From positions 744,001 to 808,000 of the forward strand of contig NZ_LNBE01000002.1 of NCBI RefSeq assembly GCF_001445655.1: a DNA stretch of 64,000 bases. Direction: 5' to 3'. Positions 43,452 to 50,973 of the stretch are shown here, in pieces. The translations under genes were made by a program, and so were the position numbers. The notes beneath the pieces are model-generated. The model saw only the letters and a list, made by a program, of their open reading frames with translations. It ran no database searches and had not been told where the DNA came from. Source of the stretch: Streptomyces roseifaciens. GTDB lineage: Bacteria; Actinomycetota; Actinomycetes; Streptomycetales; Streptomycetaceae. Each line of letters opens with the position of its first letter. The stretch's first letter is position 1.

Positions 43452-43634
43452 CTACTTGTCGGCAGTCAGCTTGCCCGCCACGCCCCAGCTGTCGGCCGGA
43501 ACCTCGTGGATCCATACCTGCACGGCCTCGGCGGGAATGTGCAGGGCGTCCACGAACGCGTCGGTGACGCGAGCCACCAGATCACGCTTGAGCTCGATGT
43601 CGCGGGGACCCTGCTGAATGGTGACGATGGGCAT
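43452..43634 (-). CDS. 4-oxalocrotonate-tautomerase-family protein
   Basis: 60 aa, exactly the size of the short tautomerases. MPIVTIQQGPRDIELKRDLV places the catalytic Pro directly after the initiator Met; VWIHEVPADSWGVAG contains the usual second-shell region. Homohexamer by family. It lies 180 bases downstream of a decayed LysR gene in the same direction, which may have been its regulator. Confidence 0.88.
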   Translation of the reverse strand: MPIVTIQQGPRDIELKRDLVARVTDAFVDALHIPAEAVQVWIHEVPADSWGVAGKLTADK

Positions 43635-43757
43635 GATGTGCTCCTTGTTTCCGGACTGGAGCGCCCCACCGGCGGTTCCGGTGCGGTGCGTTCCGTCGCT
43701 GGAAACAGTTCACCGCGCGGGGCCGGTGCCCACCCAGACCCGATTGACTCTCGCAGC

Positions 43758-43790
43758 GATCACGATCACTGATCACTGATCACTGATGAC
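43758..43790. repeat. 7-bp tandem repeat GATCACT
   Basis: GATCAC, then GATCACT three times, then GATGACT, between the tautomerase and the LysR remnant. Each unit contains a GATC site. Confidence 0.55.
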
Positions 43791-43816
43791 TGCTCGCCGA
43801 TGGCGAGGACCGCTGA

Positions 43817-44490
43817 TCAGGTAGCGAGAGGCGCCCCGCCCGGCGGCCGGGTGCGGCCCGCCACGGCATCCTGCAGCAAACCAACCAGCGGGGAGGACGT
43901 GCCGCCCCGGACCACCAGCTCGACGAGCAGTCGCAGCCCGGACCCGGAGAAGGGGACGAAGGCCACGCGCGGCAGCCGCATCAGCCGGGCGTTGCCGGCG
44001 TAGACCACCGTCCACATCGGCGTGCCCGAGCCGATCGCCGCCAGGGTGTCCTGAAGACTGCTGAATACGGGCCCCGGAGTCGGCTCGAAGCCCGCCTGCC
44101 GGCAGCCGTCGAGGACGAGGTCGACCAACGCCGGGTGACGACGCCGCTCGGTCAGACGCAGCGGCAGCGCCGAAAGCTCGGCGAGGCTCACTGTCGGCTG
44201 CTCGGCGAGTGGATGCCTGGCAGGCACTGCTGCCACCAGCTCGTCCTCCCAGAGCAGGCGACGCCGCAGCTCGTCACTGTGCTGAGCAGAGGCACTGTCG
44301 AAGACAGGTGCACCGCCCCGCACGAAGACGGCATCCAGGCGCCTGTCCACGAGCTGCGCGAGACGTTCCGTACGGGCAGCGCGACCAACTCCACCCGGAC
44401 ACCCGGCGCATGCTCTCCGAAGGCCTCCAGCACGCGGTCGAGCCGCGCTCGATCCTGCCGCACCGGCGTGACGCGGATACATGGCCCCTG
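43817..44490 (-). pseudogene. LysR-family regulator remnant
   Basis: Only the effector domain remains. RVTPVRQDRARLDRVLEAF and GVRVELVALPVR are in one frame; TERLAQLVDRRLDAVFVRGG through FEPTPGPVFSSLQDTLAAIGSG to the C-terminus are in another, so there is a frameshift near 44370. The N-terminal helix-turn-helix is absent: sequence upstream of about 44490 is unrelated. It aligns well with the intact regulator at 37423-38328 (for example DTLAAI.TG and LADLPLRIT/LSALPLRLT). Too damaged to regulate. Confidence 0.8.
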
Positions 44491-44554
44491 CAACTGCCCC
44501 CAAGGGGGCTTTGCGGCGTGAGGCGGCCGACACGCCCCTGTCATGATCCTTGCT

Positions 44555-45010
44555 ATGGACATACAGATCGAGTCGGCCGGTACGGCCGACTTTCACCAGG
44601 TCCTGGCCGATCACTCTCGCTACTGGGGCGAACGTGACCTCCGGTCGCTGCATGTTCTGGCGCTGGTGCAGGAGTTCGGCCCGACCTGTCTGGTCGCCCG
44701 GGCCGGGGACGGGATCCGCGGGTACGTTTTCGGGTTCGTCACCCCGGGCGGCACCGGATACGTGCATCTGATCGCCACGCGGGACGACGCTCGCGGCACC
44801 GGTCTCGGGCGTCGTCTGTACACGGAGTTCGCCGAGGCGGCGGAAGGTCTTGGGGCACGGCGGCTGAAAGCGATCACTTCGGTTGCGAACACCGGCTCGA
44901 TCGCCTTCCACCGCAGCCTCGGCTTCGACGCGAGAATCGTCGACGACTACGACGGCCCCGGCCGGGCCATGGCCGTTTTTCGCCGGGACCTGCCGCTCAT
45001 CCTTCCGTAA
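44555..45010 (+). CDS. GNAT acetyltransferase
   Basis: 151 aa. IQIESAGTADFHQVLADHSRYWGER, then CLVARAGDGIRGYVFGFVTPGG, VHLIATRDDARGTGLGRRLYTEFAEAA (acetyl-CoA loop R-x-x-G-x-G/A) and ITSVANTGSIAFHRSLGF. A typical single-domain GNAT. ATG 44555 is preferred to ATG 44543 because conserved sequence begins here. It starts 65 bases from the end of the decayed LysR gene, on the opposite strand. Confidence 0.87.
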   Translation: MDIQIESAGTADFHQVLADHSRYWGERDLRSLHVLALVQEFGPTCLVARAGDGIRGYVFGFVTPGGTGYVHLIATRDDARGTGLGRRLYTEFAEAAEGLGARRLKAITSVANTGSIAFHRSLGFDARIVDDYDGPGRAMAVFRRDLPLILP

Positions 45011-45067
45011 CCGTGGCCGCAATCCTGGCCGGCAGGGAAGACCTGCCGGCCAGCCTGCTGTGCTGCA

Positions 45068-45097
45068 CCCGTACCCGTACCCGTACCCGTACCCGTA
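45068..45097. repeat. CCCGTA hexamer repeat, five copies
   Basis: Five exact CCCGTA units in the 126-base gap between the convergent acetyltransferase and UDG-ART genes, followed by a degenerate GTGCC/GTGCCG run. Slippage-prone simple repeat. Confidence 0.75.
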
Positions 45098-45136
45098 CGC
45101 GTGCCCATACCGTGCCGGTGCCGTGCCAACCCCCGC

Positions 45137-46759
45137 TCAGGACACGAGGTGCTGCTCCTCCAATTCGGTCAGTTTCACGGTGCACAGACCCCCGCGCTCG
45201 GTCGTTACGCCCGTCACCTTGAGCTGTGTGCCCGGCGAGAGGATGAATTCCTCCTCGCCGGTGAAGGCGGAGAACCTGCTGATGCCCACGGCCCGGGCGG
45301 GTACCACCTCGAAGAGCGTCCGCTTGCCGCGGCTGCCGAGGAATGCCTGCGCCACGCTGAGCTTGGGCGTGCACGACGACACGCCCCACCAGGTCACGGT
45401 CCGACCGAGCGGGTACTGCGCGCGCAGGTCCAGCGATACGCCACGCCACAGCGGTTCGGTACGGGCGGGAAGCTGCGAAACCGCCGAGAACAGCAGCCGC
45501 AGGTAGGGGAGATACGGGACGATTCTGTCCCGGTCCGGGGAGCGCAGGACCTTGTTGATTTCCCGGTAGAACGCGGACTCACAGGTGTAGAGGTAGAGGG
45601 CGGCAATCGCGTCGGCGGACAGGCTGCCGTTGCCGACTGCTTCGTCCGCCCGCCGCTTGCCGAAATCGTGCGACAGGTCGACGTGCCGGTTGAGACCGGA
45701 CAGCAGCTTGGCGACCGGGGCGACGGCGTCGCGGAACTCCATGAGCGGGGTGTCGAACACGCCGGTGATCGCGGGGAGGGCGAGGCCCTCGTCCTTGACG
45801 CTGGAGAGCCGTTCGAGGTAGAGCTGGTGCAGCTCCATGGTGGACGTGATGAACGCGCCCATGCGGTCGGCGACGCCGTCGTCCGTCCCGCCGGCCCCCT
45901 CCGCGAGCTTGTTCCAGCCCTTGCTCGGCAGCCAGTCGATCTGGTCGGCGCCGAGCGATGCGAGGGCATCGTTCACCATTCCGAAATGGTCGCCGTCGCA
46001 GAAGATGTCGCCCTGCGCCGCGGGGTTGGGGTGGTCGATGTGCCGGACGTCGACGTCGGGGTACTTCTCCTGGAGCCGGAGGACGATCTTCTTGAGACTG
46101 CGTGCGTGAGCACCCCACCATGCGAAGACGACGCCGCGGTCCTCCTCGTCGGCGTTCTGCTTGGCCTTGAGGATCTCCTCGACGATCCGCTCGGCGACCG
46201 GGCGCCAGAATGCGGTGTGCGGGTCGGCTCCCCTCGCTCCCTCACTGCTCGCGGTGAGTGCCGCGTTCAGCAGCAACACGCCCTGCGTGAGCATCGCCTG
46301 GAACCACTCCGGCGGTTGGACGGTGTCCTGCTTCTTCAGCAGCGCACGAATGTCGGCGATAGGGGTCTTCTTGGGAATCCCGTACTTCCACATCGCCGCT
46401 GCCTTGATGATGCAGCGGATGCTGACGACCCTGCCGAACTGGCTGTCCTTCCAGTCGTGGAAGGTGTTGTCGAACATGGCGATGCCGGTGGCGCTTTCCG
46501 GCCGCGGATACGGGTTCTGCCCGAATATGACGACCTTCCACTTGTGCGGTGGATTGGGCTTGAGCGCCTGAAAGGTCAGTTCGCGGACGGGGACGACTTC
46601 CGGTCCCCGACCCGGGCCGATGAACCTGGCTGCGTCCGGCTGTGCCTCGATAACCGGCTTCAGGAGCGGAAGCCACGGTTCACCGCCGCCTTTGAACAGT
46701 TCGGTGAGGGCCAGAGGGTCATTCGGGTCGGGCTGGGCCGGGTTGTTGGCATCGCTCAT
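45137..46759 (-). CDS. Uracil-DNA-glycosylase-like / ADP-ribosyltransferase fusion
   Basis: 540 aa, two domains. Residues about 20-280 follow family-1 UDG throughout: motif A G80-Q-N82-P-Y-P85 (GQDPYH in Ung), GVLLLNAALTASSEG, VVFAWWGAHARSLKK, H243-PNP (HPSPLS in Ung) and DHFGMVNDALASLGADQIDWLP. The general-base Asp is Asn82, so base excision may be lost or weak. Residues about 300-540 are an ART: helix LYLYTCESAFYREINKVLR, R439 (LWRGV), S461-S462-C, and E502-E-E504-FILSPG. The likely role is ADP-ribosylation guided by a DNA-binding module (inference). The start ATG 46759 has GGAG ten bases upstream. Divergent from a macro-domain gene, the classic antidote type for ADP-ribosylation. Confidence 0.85.
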   Translation of the reverse strand: MSDANNPAQPDPNDPLALTELFKGGGEPWLPLLKPVIEAQPDAARFIGPGRGPEVVPVRELTFQALKPNPPHKWKVVIFGQNPYPRPESATGIAMFDNTFHDWKDSQFGRVVSIRCIIKAAAMWKYGIPKKTPIADIRALLKKQDTVQPPEWFQAMLTQGVLLLNAALTASSEGARGADPHTAFWRPVAERIVEEILKAKQNADEEDRGVVFAWWGAHARSLKKIVLRLQEKYPDVDVRHIDHPNPAAQGDIFCDGDHFGMVNDALASLGADQIDWLPSKGWNKLAEGAGGTDDGVADRMGAFITSTMELHQLYLERLSSVKDEGLALPAITGVFDTPLMEFRDAVAPVAKLLSGLNRHVDLSHDFGKRRADEAVGNGSLSADAIAALYLYTCESAFYREINKVLRSPDRDRIVPYLPYLRLLFSAVSQLPARTEPLWRGVSLDLRAQYPLGRTVTWWGVSSCTPKLSVAQAFLGSRGKRTLFEVVPARAVGISRFSAFTGEEEFILSPGTQLKVTGVTTERGGLCTVKLTELEEQHLVS

Positions 46760-47079
46760 TGTGGAGGTACTCCGAATTATCGAACCGTGCTGATGGAGAC
46801 ATGGTTGGTGAGGCGAATGGTGGGCGAGTTCCGCGCAAAAGTACTGAATGCGACAAGAGGGGGCAGGAGCCCCAAGCGCCGTGCGTGCAGGCCGGTGGGC
46901 TCTCGTCGGAGTGTCGGAGGTCAGGGCTGACCTGCGGAAATCTGGCGGCAGGCTAGCACCGGGTCGGTGCGCTCGCAATCGTGACGGCGGGTCACGAACC
47001 ACCGCCGCCAGCGCCGTTGTCAGTGGGGCAAGGTAGCTTCGTGAGTGGTCGAAGGACCGGTTGCCGATAGGAGTGCACT
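46760..47079. promoter_or_regulatory. Divergent regulatory region of the UDG-ART / macro pair
   Basis: 320 bases without a convincing gene on either strand. The ends near both start codons are comparatively A+T-rich (for example CCGAATTATCG at 46772-46782). AGGAG at 47069-47073 serves the macro gene. No clear palindromic operator was found, so the partner may regulate by protein rather than by a dedicated repressor. Confidence 0.5.
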
Positions 47080-47757
47080 ATGACCGTGAACCGCATGCAG
47101 TCCCCGCTCAGGGTGGTGCTGACCGACATCAACACCAAGGTGGTGGAGGCATGGCGGGCGGCCTTCGCCGACACCCCCGGGATCGAGATCCGCAAGGGCT
47201 CGATCCTCGATGAGAACGTCGATGCCTGGGTCACCCCGACCAATTCCCGTGGCCGGATGGACGGCGGGGTCGACGCGGCCATCAAGCGGCACCTCGGCGC
47301 GGGAATCCAACTGCGCGTTCAGCGCGCGATCCGCGACCAGTTCGCGGGAAGCCTCCCGGTGGGCGGTGCGGTGTGCGTGCCGTCCGGGGCGGTCAATCCG
47401 AAGTTCCTGATATCGACGCCCACGATGGAAACGTCCTCGCAGAACGTGAGTGAAACCTTGAATGTGGCCCTGGCGTGCGCCGCCGCATTCCAGGCGATCC
47501 ATCGGAAGAACAAGGAGGCGCCGGGCAGCATCGAGTCGGTGGCGCTGGTCGGCATGGGCGCCCAGACCGGCCGGGTGCCGGCACGAGTGTGCGCCAACCT
47601 GATGTGGACGGGCCACACGCTCTTCAACGACTACTACTTCGATGACTACGACGACCTGCGCAGCACGATCATCGGGCAACTCGACGACATCGAGAACGCA
47701 CCTGTCGAGCAGCGGGTACGCATCGAGCCGCCCAAGGGTTCGGCTTCCCGTCGCTGA
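47080..47757 (+). CDS. Macro-domain protein, putative antitoxin
   Basis: 225 aa. IEIRKGSILDENVDAWVTPTNSRGRMDGGVDAAIKRHLG contains the macro-domain ADP-ribose-binding core (TPTNSRGRMDGGVD at residues 52-65, matching the VNAANxxxxGGGGVDxAI pattern). VGMGAQTGRVPARVCANLMW matches the second, phosphate-binding loop. Macro domains bind or hydrolyse ADP-ribose; DarG-type ones remove it from DNA. The C-terminal 25 residues are charged. ATG 47080 has AGGAG upstream. Its divergent placement next to an ART fusion implies that it reverses or restrains that activity; this is inferred from context. Confidence 0.88.
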   Translation: MTVNRMQSPLRVVLTDINTKVVEAWRAAFADTPGIEIRKGSILDENVDAWVTPTNSRGRMDGGVDAAIKRHLGAGIQLRVQRAIRDQFAGSLPVGGAVCVPSGAVNPKFLISTPTMETSSQNVSETLNVALACAAAFQAIHRKNKEAPGSIESVALVGMGAQTGRVPARVCANLMWTGHTLFNDYYFDDYDDLRSTIIGQLDDIENAPVEQRVRIEPPKGSASRR

Positions 47758-47890
47758 CGAGGTTCCTTCCCGTCGCTGACGGGGTTCCTCTCGGCGAGTC
47801 TCTTCCCCATCGCGTTCCCGCTGTCCGTTGAGGTTGAGGTTGAGGACGAGTGCGGAGCGGGCGATGCCCCGCCGGCCCTGCGGGCGGGCG

Positions 47891-47966
47891 GGGCGTGCCA
47901 CAGCAGAGCGGCTGCTGCTGCGGCACGCCCACTGTCCGGCTCTGCCCGTGAGCACAGAGCCGGACA
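47891..47966. terminator. Tandem hairpins between convergent genes
   Basis: GGGCGTGCC/GGCACGCCC (47891-47899, 47922-47930) and TGTCCGGCTCTG/CAGAGCCGGACA (47933-47944, 47955-47966). Both can end the macro-domain transcript and the oncoming condensation-like transcript. Confidence 0.65.
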
Positions 47967-48023
47967 GCAACGAACCTGGCGGGGCGCGGGCCCTACGAAT
48001 GGAGCGCTATGAACGGAGCACTG

Positions 48024-49421
48024 CTAAACGCGCACAGCCGAATGTTCCCGCGCCACAGCGACGATGCGCTCCCGCAGCCGCTCCACGCACAGGAGCATGT
48101 TTCTGTGCGCGACGTCGGTGTCCGGATAGCGGCTGGCGAACTGCAAGCCCTCGTGGAGCCGGGTGGTCCACATGCACACCTGGTCGCCGTACGAAACCCG
48201 GATCAGCCCGTACGCCTTCTGGTCCTGCCACAGCTCCGACCCGGGGATGACGCGCGCGTCGGCGAACGAGACGATCGAGTACAGGTCCGGGGACGTGGGC
48301 CGGAAGTCGGATCCCAGAAGGCGGAGCATGCGGGCGATGGGAATCCGCGACATCTGCCGGTTCTCGCGCAGCGCGGCGCGGACCATCGCGAGTGCGCTGT
48401 CGAAGTCGGGCGCCTGGGCCACGGGAATCTCGATCGGTGCGCCGCCCACATACCAGCCCACCGAGTCCGACCACTGGGATTTCGCCCTGGTGTGGAACGG
48501 GACGACGGTGCGGTACACCTGCTGCCCGCCGATCTCGTGAACAATGAGGGCGATGGTTGCGAGGATGCCGACCAAGCTGCCGCCGTACGGGCGGCAGTAC
48601 GCCTCGAACGCTGCTGCCTCCGTATCGTCCGCGAGCATCTCGTGCATGAACTTCTGGACCGGCAGCGGGCCTTCGGGGTCGAGCCCGAGATCGACGGGGA
48701 AGTTCGGCAGTTTCCCGTCGCACCGGGCGATGAACTCTCTCCAGCGGGAGACGATCGCGTGCGTGTCGTCGATCCGATCGGCTTCCGTACGCTCGGCTGC
48801 GCTGAAGTCGACATAGCTGGCGACCGGGGTGGCATCCACGGAGCGGCCTTCGAGGCCGGCCGAGTAGAGATCGTGTAGCTCACTGGGGATTCGCTGGATC
48901 GAGTACGCATCGACGTTGCTGTGGTCGAACGCCATGTGCACGCTGGTGCAGTCGTCCCGGACGACTGCGGCGAAGAGGAAGTTCGGCCAGACGAGCGCGT
49001 TCGCCACGACGTCGAAGCGATCCTGGAGGTACTGGGTCAGCGTCGCCGTGTCGGGAAAGTCACCGACGTCTTGGCGCTGCAGCATGACGTCGTCGGCGCC
49101 CAGCGTGAAGCGCCGCATGTCGTCGCCTGTCCAGCGGAATCCGCTGCGTAGCGTCTCGTGCCGGAGCGTCCATGTCTGCAGAGCGACGTGGAGGACGTCG
49201 AGGTCGACTTTTCCCGGGATGTCGAATGCCGTGCCGAGCCAGGTGGGTACGAACAGGCCGTCCTGGCGGACCGATCGCGCCGTACGGACGTGGGATTCCT
49301 GAACGTACGCGGGTGGACGGGAATCGTCCGGCAAGCTCATCGCGGCTTCGACGGAGGACGGATGGAGCGTCCATTCCACGACACGGCCGGGTCGGATCTC
49401 GCATCGCTGAATCTCGGTCAT
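48024..49421 (-). CDS. Stand-alone condensation-domain protein (copy 2)
   Basis: 465 aa. Same family and layout as 16881-18281: an N-terminal EIRPGRVVEW (copy 1: EIAPGHVFEW), FDIPGKVDLDVLHVALQTWTLRHETLRSGF and the late WYVGGAPIEIPVAQAPDF. The active-site motif is D166-H167-SNV-D171-A172, keeping His and Asp but lacking the first His and the Gly. Catalysis is therefore less certain than in copy 1. ATG 49421 (GTG 49427 also possible) has GGAGAG upstream. A long hairpin sits just before the gene. No NRPS genes are near; role unknown, perhaps an acyltransferase. Confidence 0.82.
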   Translation of the reverse strand: MTEIQRCEIRPGRVVEWTLHPSSVEAAMSLPDDSRPPAYVQESHVRTARSVRQDGLFVPTWLGTAFDIPGKVDLDVLHVALQTWTLRHETLRSGFRWTGDDMRRFTLGADDVMLQRQDVGDFPDTATLTQYLQDRFDVVANALVWPNFLFAAVVRDDCTSVHMAFDHSNVDAYSIQRIPSELHDLYSAGLEGRSVDATPVASYVDFSAAERTEADRIDDTHAIVSRWREFIARCDGKLPNFPVDLGLDPEGPLPVQKFMHEMLADDTEAAAFEAYCRPYGGSLVGILATIALIVHEIGGQQVYRTVVPFHTRAKSQWSDSVGWYVGGAPIEIPVAQAPDFDSALAMVRAALRENRQMSRIPIARMLRLLGSDFRPTSPDLYSIVSFADARVIPGSELWQDQKAYGLIRVSYGDQVCMWTTRLHEGLQFASRYPDTDVAHRNMLLCVERLRERIVAVAREHSAVRV

Positions 49422-49427
49422 TCGCAC

Positions 49428-49951
49428 GGAGCTCTCCGTTCGCGTGGCCTCGCCTTTGCCTCGGTCGAGGCAAAGGCGAGACAGGGGAAAGGTCGGGTGA
49501 AGGCTGAGCGAGAGGCTGTGGTCGCCCGGCGGGCCGCTCGGGCATCGCCACTACGGGGTTGCCGTCGGCCCACGCCCGTGGGGTATCGCCCATCGCACAA
49601 CCGGAACCACCGATTGAACCCACGATCAGGTGATCCAAAAGGAACGGCCCAGCCCGGCGATGTCCGCTCGGCCCGTGACGGAATGGGCCACAGCGCACTC
49701 GTGTGGCGGACACCCTACCGTGCCCCAAGTGCCCTTTGTGGGCACTTGGTTGGGGATGATGTTGCCGGGGAGGTTGAGGGGGATGATGTGACGGGCCGTG
49801 GTGACGAGGACGTGGCGGTGATCGGGTTTCCGTGTCCTTCGGGGGCGACTCGGGGCGCAGGAACCGTATGTCTTTCAGCGCCATGGTTCCGAGGGACACT
49901 GTGGTGGTGCAGCACATCGGTTCGGCCGTTGCTCCCGCCTAGGGTGCGGGC
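49428..49951. other. 524-base intergenic region with two hairpins
   Basis: I see no convincing gene. It holds a hairpin at 49449-49480 (15-base arms CTCGCCTTTGCCTCG, two-base loop) 28 bases before the condensation-like gene, and a second at 49725-49749 (CCAAGTGCCC/GGGCACTTGG, loop TTTGT). The first may be an operator or 5'-leader structure. A leftward ATG near 49884 opens a frame without support. The SDR promoter lies near the right end. Confidence 0.55.
49449..49480. promoter_or_regulatory. Long inverted repeat in the leader of the condensation-like gene
   Basis: CTCGCCTTTGCCTCG, GT, CGAGGCAAAGGCGAG: 15 paired bases. Located -28 to -59 relative to ATG 49421, where a repressor site or attenuating leader hairpin would be expected. 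Confidence 0.5.
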
Positions 49952-50806
49952 ATGACCGCGTCCCACTCCCCGAACCCGCTGAACCCCCTGAACTCCTGGA
50001 ACCCTCCGGACCCTTCCGATCCGCGCCCCCACCCGGTGGCCACCGCGCTCGACCTGCGCGGGCGCACGGCGCTGGTCACCGGGGCCGCGGGCGGGATCGG
50101 AGCCGCCTGTGCCCTGCGGCTGGCCGCCGCCGGAGCGCGGGTCCGTGCCCTGGACCGGGACGCCTCCGGCCTGGACGCTCTCTGCGCACGGGCAGCATGC
50201 CTGCCCGGCGCCGTCGAGAGCGTGCTGCTCGACCTCACGGACCTCGACGCGGCCGAGGAGGCGGCTGCCGGCACCGACATCCTCGTCAACAACGCCGGCA
50301 CCCAGCTCGTACGCCCCATCCAGGACTTTCCGCCGGAGAAGTTCCGCGCCGTCCTCACCCTCCTCCTGGAAACACCCTTCCGGCTGCTGAGGGGAGCCCT
50401 GGCACACATGTACGAGCGGGGCTGGGGCCGTGTCGTCAACATCTCCTCCGTGCACGGGCTGCGGGGCTCCGCCTATAAGTCCGCCTACGTCGCCGCCAAG
50501 CACGGCCTCGAAGGGCTGTCCAAGGTCACCGCTCTCGAAGGGGCGCCACACGGAGTCACGTCCAACTGTGTGAGCCCCGGCTACGTGCGCACCCCCCTCG
50601 TAGAGAAGCAGCTCGCCGACCAGGCGGCCCTCCACGACATCCCGGCCGAGAGCGTCCTCACGGGAATCCTCTTGGCGGACTCGGCCCTCAAGCGCCTCAT
50701 CGAGCCCGGCGAGGTCGCCGAGGCCGTCGCCTACCTGTGCGGACCGCACGCCTCCTTCATCACCGGCAGCACCTTGACCATGGACGGCGGATGGACGGCC
50801 CACTGA
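49952..50806 (+). CDS. 3-hydroxybutyrate-dehydrogenase-like SDR
   Basis: 284 aa. LRGRTALVTGAAGGIGAACAL (Rossmann TGxxxGIG), DILVNNAGTQLVRPIQDFP, INISSVHGL-type Ser, and Y179-x3-K183 (SAYVAAKHGLEGLSKV). The stretches HGLRGSAYKSAYVAAKHG, VSPGYVRTPLVEKQ and LIEPGEVAEAVAYLCGP are typical of bacterial 3-hydroxybutyrate dehydrogenases (NAD-linked, acetoacetate-forming). A Pro/Asn-rich N-terminal leader (NPLNPLNSWNPPDPSDP) precedes the domain. With the adjacent PucR/CdaR regulator and MHS transporter it suggests a 3-hydroxybutyrate-utilisation cluster. Confidence 0.88.
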   Translation: MTASHSPNPLNPLNSWNPPDPSDPRPHPVATALDLRGRTALVTGAAGGIGAACALRLAAAGARVRALDRDASGLDALCARAACLPGAVESVLLDLTDLDAAEEAAAGTDILVNNAGTQLVRPIQDFPPEKFRAVLTLLLETPFRLLRGALAHMYERGWGRVVNISSVHGLRGSAYKSAYVAAKHGLEGLSKVTALEGAPHGVTSNCVSPGYVRTPLVEKQLADQAALHDIPAESVLTGILLADSALKRLIEPGEVAEAVAYLCGPHASFITGSTLTMDGGWTAH

Positions 50807-50872
50807 AGGACGGGCGTCCGCTGAGCGGAGGCGGATCACCGAAGGGCAGCGACCGCCCGCAGACCGGTGATC

Positions 50873-50921
50873 GCTCACTGACCGGGGGCTGCTCACTGAC
50901 CGGGGGCCGCTCACAGACCGG
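50873..50921. repeat. 18-bp tandem repeat upstream of the regulator
   Basis: GCTCACTGACCGGGGGCT, then the same with a final C, then a partial third copy (GCTCACAGACCGG), in the 167-base gap between the SDR and regulator genes. May be a binding site array for the regulator or a slippage product. Confidence 0.6.
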
Positions 50922-50973
50922 CGATCGCCCAATGTCTGGCGCGCCGTCGGCCGGCGGCGGTAAGCCTGTGCCC

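Noticed and set aside
45068..45097. Possible CRISPR or repeat locus
   Set aside because: Hexamer simple repeat without spacers; no cas genes anywhere in the window.
46760..47002. Longer start for the UDG-ART protein
   Set aside because: The added residues are low complexity and unlike UDG; MSDANN with an upstream GGAG is better.
49158..49955. 265-codon rightward frame
   Set aside because: Antisense to the condensation-like gene and its leader; no ribosome site and no recognisable motif.
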